From Erythrobacter sp. (GTDB lineage Bacteria; Pseudomonadota; Alphaproteobacteria; Sphingomonadales; Sphingomonadaceae), in the NCBI GenBank assembly GCA_003483125.1, contig DMWU01000003.1, positions 1-12,783 on the forward strand: a stretch of 12,783 nucleotides of DNA. Direction: 5' to 3'. Both the position numbers and the translations under genes were made by a program. Below, piece by piece: positions 1 through 7,765 of the stretch (the first letter of the stretch is position 1; each line of letters starts with the position of its first letter). The notes beneath the pieces were generated by a model. It was not told the origin of the DNA. It saw only the letters and a program-made list of their open reading frames with translations, and did no database searches.

Positions 1-411
1 AGGGATTGCCCAACCGCTGGTATATTCTCCGCCGCCCGTCACAAGCATGTAAACAAGCGCGGGTACTGCCATTCCGGCTGCAGCTGCCAACATTGGCAGC
101 GTGCGTCTGCGCGGATCGGCCAGTTGGCCGCTGACCATTTCGCGCTTCACTTCGAGCCCGACCACGAAGAAGAAGATCGCCATCAAGCCATCGTTGATCC
201 AAAGGTGAGGATCGTCGAGTTTGGCAATTGGCGTCCAAGCGAGGTCACCATAAAACAGTTCACGATACTCACCAGCCAGTGGTGAATTTGCAGCGAGCAT
301 CGCTGCTGCTGCAACAACAATCAGCAAGATGCCGGCTGAAGCGTCGCCGACGAAGAGCGATCGTACCGGTGCAAATAGAGCGCTTAGGGGACTATTATTC
401 TGGGTTGTCAT
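1..411 (-). CDS. nhaA: Na+/H+ antiporter NhaA, 5' part only
   Basis: Inner-membrane antiporter that exchanges Na+ (or Li+) for protons in pH and salt homeostasis. The first 137 residues are visible; the rest lies left of the window. The frame starts at the ATG at 411-409, preceded by a purine-rich Shine-Dalgarno stretch (AGAGGGGA). A first membrane helix covers about residues 25-42. Residues 73-92 hold the NhaA hallmark NDGLMAIFFFVVGLEVKRE; its E87, R90 and E91 match the E78/R81/E82 pH-sensor positions of E. coli NhaA. This is followed by the conserved ADPRRRTLPMLAAAAGM segment leading into the next helix. The ion-binding aspartate pair would lie outside the window. It is transcribed away from the tauE-like gene. 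The family call is safe. Whether the missing part is intact cannot be judged. Confidence 0.93.
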   Translation of the reverse strand, partial: MTTQNNSPLSALFAPVRSLFVGDASAGILLIVVAAAAMLAANSPLAGEYRELFYGDLAWTPIAKLDDPHLWINDGLMAIFFFVVGLEVKREMVSGQLADPRRRTLPMLAAAAGMAVPALVYMLVTGGGEYTSGWAIP

Positions 412-741
412 AGTCGTTCCCCTCTTTCCGAAACTTTCCGGTGTTGCAAGGGTAGAGTGAGCACGTTGGCCCTTTTTCAATAACGATGAGGTGGGTCGCT
501 TTTGGAATGAGGGACCTGAATTTGTGACCTTGCTTTGCTCTGCTTGCATTAGAACTGTTTCTATTTGCAGAGATTTTCTTCTTCATCGATGAAATGAACG
601 ACTTTACGCTTGAATATCGCGAGCGAGTTGCCGGAAACGCAATCCCGAAATCCGGCGTTACGGTTACGATTTCACGCGCTTTTGACGGTTTAAGGGACTG
701 AACAGCTTTAATATCTCGCACCGCTGGGCTAGGCGCTGATC
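412..741. promoter_or_regulatory. Divergent intergenic region nhaA / tauE-like
   Basis: 330 bp without a credible gene, visibly richer in A+T than its flanks. It must hold promoters for both directions. For nhaA (minus strand) the best match is TTGAAA (480-475) with TCTACC (456-451), spacer 18, which is weak. For the exporter gene, TTGACG at 682-687 is followed by TTTAAT at 707-712, with a long spacer of 19. A perfect 12-bp palindrome, TTCATCGATGAA, sits at 582-593 and could be an operator. A repeated TTTCCG at 424-440 lies beside the nhaA ribosome site. None of these assignments is firm. Confidence 0.35.
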
Positions 742-1653
742 ATGGACGTCTACCTGCCCATTGCGAGTCTGTCGGTAAATGGTCTGCTGATCGTCGCATT
801 GGGTGTGCTCACAGGTATTTTGTCGGGGCTGTTCGGCGTTGGTGGCGGGTTCCTCACCACACCGCTCCTGATCTTCTATGGAATCCCGCCAACGGTTGCC
901 GCAGCGTCGGCAGCAACACAGGTTACAGGCGCCAGCGTTTCGGGAGTGCTGGCGCATCGAAGACGAGACGGCGTCGACTACCGAATGGGCCTAATAATGG
1001 TTGGCGGCGGTGTGATCGGGGCGATGATCGGGGCGCTGCTATTCCGATTCTTCCAGGCCGTCGGTCAGATCGATGTGGTGATCAACATCCTCTATGTCCT
1101 CATGCTCGGTACGATCGGTAGCCTCATGCTTGCCGAAGCGCTTGAGGCGATCATGCCAAAGGAGGGAAAGGACAAGGGGCCCAAGCGCAGGCGGCACCAT
1201 CCAATCGTGGCCGCATTGCCAATGCGATGGCGCTTCTATCGTTCTGGGCTGTATATTTCGCCGCTAGCACCGGCGATCCTTGGCGTGATTGTTGGTATTC
1301 TAACTATGTTGATGGGCGTAGGCGGCGGCTTCATCCTGGTGCCCGCGATGCTCTATATCCTGGGAATGAGCGGCAATGTTGTCGTGGGGACATCCCTATT
1401 TCAGATCCTTTTTGTGACCATGGCGACGACCATGATGCACGCGCTGACGACCAAAGCGATCGACATTGTGCTTGCTGCGCTGCTTCTGCTTGGCTCGGTC
1501 ATGGGTACGCAGTTTGGAACGCAGATCGCGCTCAAGGCACGTCCGGAAATCTTGCGCTTCGTACTTGCCGGGATTGTGTTGATCGTGGCTATCCGAATGG
1601 CAGTGGGTCTGGCCTGGCAGCCTGATGAGATCTACACGGTATCTCCATTATGA
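742..1653 (+). CDS. TauE/SafE-family sulfite/anion exporter
   Basis: Polytopic inner-membrane protein of 303 residues, in the usual TauE/SafE size range. Members export sulfite, sulfoacetate or related organic anions, but the substrate here is unknown. The protein shows the internal duplication typical of the family. The glycine-rich motif SGLFGVGGGFLTTPLL (about residues 28-43) is repeated as TMLMGVGGGFILVPAML (about 188-204), each at the start of a helix bundle. Hydrophobic helices fill residues 12-32, 82-103, 111-133, 175-205, 213-235, 241-262 and 270-290. A basic cytoplasmic loop (about 138-155, KEGKDKGPKRRRHH) separates the halves. The start at 742 has only a weak Shine-Dalgarno sequence (CTAGG). 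The stop overlaps the next start by four bases (ATGA), so the two proteins are probably made together. Confidence 0.9.
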   Translation: MDVYLPIASLSVNGLLIVALGVLTGILSGLFGVGGGFLTTPLLIFYGIPPTVAAASAATQVTGASVSGVLAHRRRDGVDYRMGLIMVGGGVIGAMIGALLFRFFQAVGQIDVVINILYVLMLGTIGSLMLAEALEAIMPKEGKDKGPKRRRHHPIVAALPMRWRFYRSGLYISPLAPAILGVIVGILTMLMGVGGGFILVPAMLYILGMSGNVVVGTSLFQILFVTMATTMMHALTTKAIDIVLAALLLLGSVMGTQFGTQIALKARPEILRFVLAGIVLIVAIRMAVGLAWQPDEIYTVSPL

Positions 1654-2402
1654 GGGCGCTGTTCCTCGTAATTGCCGCAGTGTTCCTGATGGGACAGCGA
1701 GAAGCCATACTGGTGCCCGAGGTGTCGCAGAGCGAGGTTCGCGTAAGACAGGGGTTCACCGGCACTGAATTGCTACTTTTTGGCGCCATCCTCGATCCGG
1801 CTGGGCGGCGTGCGGGCGCCGAATATGACATTGTTGTCGTGCTCAAAGGCCCCACCGAACCCATCCGAATGCGCGCAAAAGATCGGATAGCAGGAATCTG
1901 GATGAATGCGGAGGCTTCCGATTTTCGATCTGCTCCGTCCTTCTTTGCAGTCGCATCTTCGCAGCCTATCAGCGAGATTGTGGATGATCGGACAGCAGCA
2001 ATTTATGAGTTGGGTACGGATTTTATCCAGCTTTCACCCAGCGGGCAGATCGATCCGGTGCAACAGGCGCGATTTGCTGCTGGCCTGGTCGACTTGCGTC
2101 GCCGGCTTGGCCTCTACAAGCAGAATGATCGCGGCGTTATGATCAGCGAACAGGTGTTGTACCAGGCCCGCATTTCCTTGCCATCCAATGTGCCGGTTGG
2201 CCAATATACGGCTGAAACATTTGCAATTCGCGATGGCCGCGTGATCGCATCGGCATTGGCTGATGTCGATGTGCGTAAAGTGGGATTTGAGCGCTTTGTA
2301 GAGGACGCTTCTCAAGAGTGGTCGCTGATCTACGGCATTGTTGCGGTTATGTTTTCCATTTTTATGGGGTGGGTTGCAGGTCGCCTCTTCGCAATGATCT
2401 GA
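1650..2402 (+). CDS. TIGR02186-type membrane-anchored periplasmic protein
   Basis: 250-residue protein of unknown biochemical role. It resembles the alphaproteobacterial TIGR02186 family, which is commonly found beside TauE/SafE exporters. Residues 1-16 look like a signal peptide or first helix, though an atypical one with no clear cleavage site. Residues 25-215 are a beta-rich, non-membrane domain expected in the periplasm. It contains GTELLLFGAI (38-47), a VVVLKGP segment (62-68) and a late NVPVGQYTAETFAIRDGRV stretch (180-198). A single strong helix (about 226-247) with a short C-terminal tail anchors it in the membrane. The start overlaps the exporter stop as ATGA, which fixes both the operon and the start codon. 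The pairing suggests an accessory or gating subunit of the exporter. That is inference from context; no catalytic motif is visible. Confidence 0.8.
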   Translation: MRALFLVIAAVFLMGQREAILVPEVSQSEVRVRQGFTGTELLLFGAILDPAGRRAGAEYDIVVVLKGPTEPIRMRAKDRIAGIWMNAEASDFRSAPSFFAVASSQPISEIVDDRTAAIYELGTDFIQLSPSGQIDPVQQARFAAGLVDLRRRLGLYKQNDRGVMISEQVLYQARISLPSNVPVGQYTAETFAIRDGRVIASALADVDVRKVGFERFVEDASQEWSLIYGIVAVMFSIFMGWVAGRLFAMI

Positions 2403-2506
2403 TCAAGCACACTAAATTAGCGTTGACGCGATCTTAACCGCCTTGGGGCTATGGCCCTATCCAAGTCGATAGAAAGTGAAGTTTTTAGCAAGGGGTTGAT
2501 CCGCAC
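2403..2506 (+). promoter_or_regulatory. Leader and possible promoter of the HerA-like gene
   Basis: 104-bp gap. TTGACG at 2423-2428 is a reasonable -35 box. The only nearby -10-like sequence is GGCTAT (2447-2452, spacer 18), a poor match. A small GGGC-TATG-GCCC hairpin covers 2446-2457. The ribosome site is AAGGGG, about 11 bases before the ATG at 2507. No terminator is visible after the preceding gene, so read-through transcription from the exporter operon is also possible. Confidence 0.3.
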
Positions 2507-4303
2507 ATGACCGACATGGGCAATCATAATTTCAGCCAGTCAGCCAAGTCTGGCGAAAAGCAGCCTGCACCTCAGGGTCAAGCTCCAGCACATCAGGCTG
2601 AGCAACCAGTCGCTGCTCCTGCCGCCATACCGGCACAGAAACAGACGGAGGCGGTCGCTCCTACAAATCCTGCACCCGACAAAGAGCCGGCCAATTCGTC
2701 GGAATGTTCCAAACTGCCGATGGGCGTTGTGCTGGAAGTTGCAGGCTCTGGTTCCCAGATCGCAATTGATGTTGAGCGCTTGAATGAGTGCATGGAGGAT
2801 GAAGATCCTTCGGTCGCCAAGGCTGGCCAGGTTGGTAGCCAGATCAAGATTCGCGTTGGTGACAGTTGGCTGCTCGCGAGCGTTCGCAACCAGAGAAAAG
2901 ACCACCGTGCAAATGGCGGGATTCTTGCCGATATCGACTTCCTCGGTGAAGGTGTTGAAGAGAAGCTGACCGGGCGCCTGCGCGGTTTCCGCCGCGGTGT
3001 GACCCGCTATCCCGTCCCCGGCGGAATGGTCTATCCTGCTACGACGCATGACTTGCGGCAGGTTTATGCCAGCGATGGTCGTCCTAACATCCAGATCGGC
3101 ACGGTCTATCCTACAAAGGATATTCGCGCCGGCCTCTATATCGACGCCATGCTCGGCAAGCACTTTGCGCTATTGGGATCGACGGGTACCGGTAAATCGA
3201 CCAGCGCCGCACTGATCCTGCACCGTATCTGCCAGGCAGCGCCAGAAGGCCACGTGGTGATGGTCGACCCTCACGGCGAGTATTCCGCAGCGTTCCGCCA
3301 AACGGGCATGGTCCTCGACGTGTCCAACCTGCAAATGCCCTATTGGCTGATGAACTTTGAAGAACACTGCGAAGTGCTACTCACCAGCGATGGCAATGAT
3401 CGGCAAACCGATGCCGATATTTTGGCCAAGTGCCTTTTGCGGTCGCGCCAGAAGAGCCGGCTGGCAGAGCATTTGGGCAAGATCACGGTAGATTCGCCGA
3501 TTCCCTACCTGCTGTCCGATCTCTCGAATGCGATCCAGGACGAGATGGGCAAGCTGGACAAGGCGACGTCTTCTGCCCCCTATATGCGCATCAAGACCAA
3601 GCTTGACGAGCTTAAGGCCGATCCGCGCTATCAGTTCCTGTTTTCTGGCATGTTGGTGAGCGATACGATGGCGGAATTCATCGCCAAGGTCTTCCGTATG
3701 CCGGGCGATGGCAAGCCGATCTCGATCATCGACGTTTCGGGCGTGCCTTCGGATATTACCTCCACAGTTGTGGCTGTTCTCAGCCGGCTGGTTTTTGATT
3801 TCGCGATCTGGGGTCGTGAAGAAAAGACTCGCCCTGTGTTGCTCGTTTGTGAAGAGGCGCACCGCTATATTCCCAACGAGAAAAACGCAGACGGGTCGTC
3901 AGTGGGTCGTATTCTCAGCCGTATCGCAAAGGAAGGCCGTAAGTACGGTATCTCGCTGGGCTTGATTACTCAGCGTCCATCCGACCTTGCCGAAGGCGTG
4001 CTGTCGCAGTGTGGTACGATCATCTCCATGCGTTTGAACAACGATCGGGACCAGGCATTTGTGAAGGCGGCCATGCCCGAAGGCGCGCGCGGATTCCTCG
4101 ATTCAATCGCTGCGCTGCGCAACCGCGAATGCATCATCTGTGGCGAGGGTGTCGCCATTCCGATCCGCGTTTCTTTCGACAACCTCGAAGAGAATAAGCG
4201 TCCGGCCTCTGAAGACCCGAGCTTTGTCAAGCTGTGGAGCAGCAGTGGCGGCGAAGAAGAGACAGTCGACCGCGTGGTAATGCGCTGGCGTTCACAGGGC
4301 TAA
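2507..4303 (+). CDS. HerA-like hexameric ATPase (DUF87/HAS-barrel)
   Basis: 598-residue P-loop ATPase of the HerA/FtsK superfamily. HerA proteins form hexameric DNA-translocating rings, classically with the nuclease NurA in archaeal end resection. Residues 1-68 are a low-complexity Gln/Ala/Pro-rich tail, probably disordered. A HAS-type barrel follows (about 72-180). The ATPase core has Walker A GSTGTGKST (224-232), VMVDPHGEYS (251-260), Walker B VLLVCEEAHR (444-453, with E449/E450), the sensor-like LITQRPSDL (486-494) and NNDRDQ (511-516) as a likely arginine-finger region. The helical insertion at 285-400 is typical of bacterial HerA. All catalytic motifs look intact. No NurA, SIR2 or other HerA-partner gene is adjacent, so its partner and role are unknown. 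The start at 2507 has a Shine-Dalgarno sequence; M4 (2516) is an alternative. The stop TAA overlaps the queE stop on the other strand. Confidence 0.88.
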   Translation: MTDMGNHNFSQSAKSGEKQPAPQGQAPAHQAEQPVAAPAAIPAQKQTEAVAPTNPAPDKEPANSSECSKLPMGVVLEVAGSGSQIAIDVERLNECMEDEDPSVAKAGQVGSQIKIRVGDSWLLASVRNQRKDHRANGGILADIDFLGEGVEEKLTGRLRGFRRGVTRYPVPGGMVYPATTHDLRQVYASDGRPNIQIGTVYPTKDIRAGLYIDAMLGKHFALLGSTGTGKSTSAALILHRICQAAPEGHVVMVDPHGEYSAAFRQTGMVLDVSNLQMPYWLMNFEEHCEVLLTSDGNDRQTDADILAKCLLRSRQKSRLAEHLGKITVDSPIPYLLSDLSNAIQDEMGKLDKATSSAPYMRIKTKLDELKADPRYQFLFSGMLVSDTMAEFIAKVFRMPGDGKPISIIDVSGVPSDITSTVVAVLSRLVFDFAIWGREEKTRPVLLVCEEAHRYIPNEKNADGSSVGRILSRIAKEGRKYGISLGLITQRPSDLAEGVLSQCGTIISMRLNNDRDQAFVKAAMPEGARGFLDSIAALRNRECIICGEGVAIPIRVSFDNLEENKRPASEDPSFVKLWSSSGGEEETVDRVVMRWRSQG

Positions 4304-5034
4304 GTCCCGCGGCTGTCTCCATACAAATGGATATGCAGCCGGTCTGACATCCTGAACCCGTGTTCAAGGCATAGGGGCGCAAGCCATTCCATGCGCTGGC
4401 GTAGCGTGGCGCTGTCAGTCCCTTCGGGCATCAGGAACACATGGTCGGGTTTGAAACGATACTTGCGTTGCAGCTCTAGCACTTCGTCCAGGTCTGAAGG
4501 TTCAGCGATCACGAATTTGAAGAAGGCGCGTGGATCGGCGGCGTAGGTATCCAATCGTTCAGGGATCAACGCCAGTTCGGGCGCATTGCCCGAATGTGAG
4601 AGCTTGGGGCTGACATTATATTGGTCGATATAGATATCGAGCCGGGCGGGCACCTCTACCGTGCCATTGGTTTCGATCTCGATCGACATGTCGGGCAGGG
4701 CCTTCAGCAGTTCGGCAAGCTCCCCAGCCTGTATCAAAGGTTCGCCTCCTGTTACCACAAGGCGCTTTTGGCCAATCGCGGTGATCCGCGCAGCAACATC
4801 CGCGACATCCATCGTGACCTGGTTGGCCTGACGCTCAAATGTCTCGCTGTCGCGATGCGGGCGATTGTCGCCCTCAAAATGCCAAGTATAGGCTGTGTCG
4901 CACCATGTGCAGGCGAGGTTGCAACGGCTGAGGCGCAGGAAGGCCACTGGCATTCCTGCACTTGGCCCTTCACCTTGTAGCGAGGCGAAGATCTCGGGCT
5001 CGCCCGGCTGGGGAGTGGCGAGAACTAGAGCCAA
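4300..5034 (-). CDS. queE: 7-carboxy-7-deazaguanine synthase QueE (radical SAM)
   Basis: Radical S-adenosylmethionine enzyme that rearranges 6-carboxy-tetrahydropterin to 7-carboxy-7-deazaguanine, on the route to queuosine in tRNA. From the proposed start the protein has 244 residues, normal for the family. Substrate-entry motif FASLQGEG is at 16-23. The cluster-binding CX3CX2C is at C38, C42 and C45 (CNLACTWCD). SAM-binding TGGEP is at 95-99, IEIETNGT at 118-125, and NVSPKL at 140-145. The C-terminal RLHIHLYGDSRGT is typical of alphaproteobacterial QueE. I chose the TTG at 5034-5032, just after the valS stop, because MALVLA... then matches usual QueE N-termini and AAGG lies nine bases upstream. 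The in-frame ATG at 5094 would add 20 residues lying inside valS. The frame itself stays open to 5169. Stop is TAG. Confidence 0.92.
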   Translation of the reverse strand: MALVLATPQPGEPEIFASLQGEGPSAGMPVAFLRLSRCNLACTWCDTAYTWHFEGDNRPHRDSETFERQANQVTMDVADVAARITAIGQKRLVVTGGEPLIQAGELAELLKALPDMSIEIETNGTVEVPARLDIYIDQYNVSPKLSHSGNAPELALIPERLDTYAADPRAFFKFVIAEPSDLDEVLELQRKYRFKPDHVFLMPEGTDSATLRQRMEWLAPLCLEHGFRMSDRLHIHLYGDSRGT

Positions 5035-5035
5035 A

Positions 5036-5290
5036 TCATCCAAGCCTTGCCAGTGCGGCGGTAAGGCGTTCGACCTCGGCTGAATGATGCGCATGATCGG
5101 TGCGGGCTTTCTCGACAGCTTCGGTCTTGGCTCGTTCAACGAAGTTGGCTTTGCCGAGCCGCCCTTCAAGCGACTTAGCCTCTTTTTGCGAAGCAGCTAG
5201 CGCTTTCTCGAGCCGCGCCTTCTCAGCATCAATATCGATGATCCCTTCGAGCGGGATCACGAACACATCACTGCCGGCAGTAACCTGCAT
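5036..5290 (-). other. C-terminal coiled-coil segment of ValS after the stop
   Basis: This is the distal part of the valS frame from its first ATG after the amber codon. It gives 84 residues and begins MQVTAGSDVFVIPLEG. Residues 17-84 are a charged heptad-like helical arm (EKARLEKAL, AKSLEGRLGK, EVERLTAALARLG). The NFVERAK element is followed by threonine where relatives usually carry proline. There is no good Shine-Dalgarno sequence before ATG 5290, so separate translation is doubtful. It is best read as the stranded tail of valS. Confidence 0.6.
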
Positions 5291-7765
5291 GGCAGGCCCG
5301 GCTGGGACTTCGCCAACGGTAACCGGGGTCAGTCGCGCGAGCCGTTCAATCGCCGCGCTGCTGCGCTATATTGTGCGGCTTGCAACGTCCGAGGCCTCAG
5401 TTAGGAATGCGGCAAGCTTCGCGCCGGGGGGAATTCCCAATTCGTTCTTAGCGCTGCGGGTTGCGGTGGTGAGTTCAATCACCCAATCGATGGCATCTGT
5501 CGCTTCCTTGGAAACGCTTGCTTTCGGATCAGGCCATTTTGCTAGGATCAGTTCGTAGTCGCGTTCACCCTGTGCATGCCAAAGCTCCTCTGTGATGAAA
5601 GGCATGAAGGGGTGCAGCATGGCGAGAATCTGGTCGAGTGCCCAACCGGCGACTTCGCGCGTTTCCTGTGCGGCTGTTTCACTTGCGCCTTCAGCGAAGA
5701 CAGGTTTGATCAGCTCAAGATACCAGTCGCAGAATCGATCCCATATGAAGTGATAGATCGTGTTTGCAGCAGCATCGAACCGCAATTCGGCCATCGCCTT
5801 GTCGAGTGCTTCGACGGTTTGCTGCACTTCGCCGATGATCCACTGGTTGGCAGCCAGTTTCGCCTCTGGTGCTTCGACTGTTGCGGATGCACCGATACCA
5901 TTTGATTGGCAGAAACGCGTGGCGTTCCAAAGCTTGGTCGCGAAGTTGCGATAGCCCTCGATCCGCTTCTCATCCATTTTGATGTCGCGGCCCTGGCTTT
6001 CCACCGCCGCCATAAAGAAACGCAGCGCATCGGCGCCGAATTGGTCGATCAGGCCCAGTGGATCGACTACATTGCCCTTCGACTTGGACATTTTCTGACC
6101 GTCTGCCGCACGAACCAGCCCATGCAGATATAGTTTTGGCCAGGGCAGCCGGTCCATCTTGTAATAGCCGGCCATCATCATCCGGGCGTCCCAGAAAAAC
6201 AGGATGTCGAAGCCGCTAATCAGCAGGTTGTTGGGATAATGGCGCTTGAGCAGGTCAGTATCTTCCGGCCAGCCAAGTGTCGCGAAAGGCCAAAGTGCGC
6301 TGGAGAACCAGGTGTCGAGCACATCGCTATCGCGCGTCAGGGCGGTGCACTCACCAGCTTGAGCTTGTGCTTCTTCTTCCGTCAACGCGACAAAGACCTT
6401 GCCGCTCTCATCATACCATGCCGGGATACGGTGCCCCCACCATAGCTGGCGCGAAACACACCAGGGCTGGATATTTTTCATCCAGTTGAAGAATGTCTTC
6501 TCCCAGCTCTTGGGTACGATTTCGATCTCGCCACATTTCACCGCCTCGATCGGGCGTTTGGCGAGTTCCTCGGCATTCACATACCATTGGTCGGTCAGCC
6601 ATGGCTCGATGACCACGCCGCCACGATCACCGAAGGGCGTTGCGATCTGGCGAGGCTCGGCATTGTTCTCGACTTCCTCGCCCTTCTTGTTCTTGGAGAC
6701 ATGAGGAATCAGGTATCCCTGTTCCTTCAGGCGCTGGACGACCAATTCGCGTGCGCCGCTTACCCCGTCACGTTTGAACCGATGCAGACCCAGAAATTCT
6801 TCAGGGACCAGACCATCAGCTGTCTGGCAGACATTTGCCTCGCCATCGAGCATGTTCAGCATGTCGGCGGGTGCGATCCCGGCGCGCTTGCCAACTTCGA
6901 AATCGTTGAAGTCGTGCCCTGGCGTGATCTTCACTGCGCCTGAGCCAAGCTCTGGATCGGCATGCTCATCAGCGACAATTGGCACGCGGCGTCCCGTAAT
7001 CGGCAGAACCACATGCTTGCCGACGACGCTCTTGTAACGCGCATCGTCGGGATGCACCGCAACGGCCATATCGGCCAGCATGGTTTCCGGGCGCGTGGTA
7101 GCTACTTCGATGAAATCCGAACCATTATCCAGCGTCACGCCATCTTCGAGCAGATACTTGAAGTGCCAGAAGCTGCCTGGGATCGTTTGCTGTTCAACCT
7201 CAAGGTCGGAAATCGCGGTTTTCAACTTGGGGTCCCAGTTTACCAGCCGCTTGTCGCGATAGATCAGGCCATCATTGTAAAGATCGACAAAGACCTTCAG
7301 CACTGCCTCGGTGAAATGCGGGTCCATGGTGAACTGTTCGCGCGACCAGTCCATCGAGCAGCCAAGGCGACGTAGCTGGCGGGTAATCTGGCCGCCAGAT
7401 TCCTCTTTCCATTCCCACACCTTTTCGATGAACGCTTCGCGCGAATAATTGGTGCGCTTGTCCTGCACACTTTCGAGCTGGCGTTCGACCACCATCTGCG
7501 TGGCGATACCGGCATGGTCAGTGCCAACTACCCACAGCGCATCCTTGCCGCGCAGCCGCTCGTAACGGATGATAATGTCCTGCAAGCTATTGTCGAGCGC
7601 ATGGCCGATATGCAGGCTGCCCGTGACGTTCGGGGGCGGGTTTACGATAGTATAAGGCTCTGCATCCGGTCGTTCGGGCCGAAACAGGCCATTATCTTCC
7701 CAATGCGCGTACCAGCGCGCCTCAATTTGGGCGGGATCAAAGGTTTTTGGCAGTTCACTACTCAT
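5036..7765 (-). pseudogene. valS: Valyl-tRNA synthetase ValS, interrupted by in-frame TAG
   Basis: Class I synthetase that charges tRNA-Val. The frame from ATG 7765 to TGA 5036 has 909 sense-length codons, the normal full length, but codon 800 (5368-5366) is TAG. Before it are all catalytic parts: signature HIGH (52-55), editing-domain TTRPETML (223-230), KMSKS (558-562), and the anticodon-binding helical domain (about 640-790) ending in [16 protein letters not shown]. After it, 109 codons in the same frame still encode the family's C-terminal tail: AAIERLARL, VIPLEGIIDID, and a coiled-coil arm to ALARLG. The arm contacts the tRNA elbow in known ValRS structures. As written, the product is a 799-residue protein lacking that arm. 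Intact flanking sequence suggests a recent nonsense change or a base-call error. The start is preceded by AAAGG; TTG 7819 is less likely. queE follows directly. Confidence 0.85.

Noticed and set aside
395..721. Open frame of 108 codons on the minus strand between nhaA and the exporter gene
   Set aside because: It starts with GTG, has no family-like sequence or ribosome site, and runs into the nhaA start. It is more likely non-coding regulatory DNA.
2412..2440. CtrA-like binding site in the herA leader
   Set aside because: Only one clean TTAA half-site (2434-2437) is present; the other half and the 7-bp spacing do not fit.
2507..4303. HerA-based anti-phage defence system
   Set aside because: No SIR2, DUF4297, nuclease, toxin or mobile-element gene is adjacent. 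Neighbours are housekeeping genes.
5366..5374. Programmed stop-codon read-through or pyrrolysine/selenocysteine use in valS
   Set aside because: The context ATA-TAG-CGC matches no known read-through signal, no recoding stem is evident, and TAG ends three other genes here. Not excluded, but unsupported.
5291..5400. Frameshift in valS
   Set aside because: The distance from the amber codon to the downstream ATG 5290 is 78 bases, exactly 26 codons, and the sequence between encodes a ValS-like tail in the same frame. It is a substitution, not an indel.
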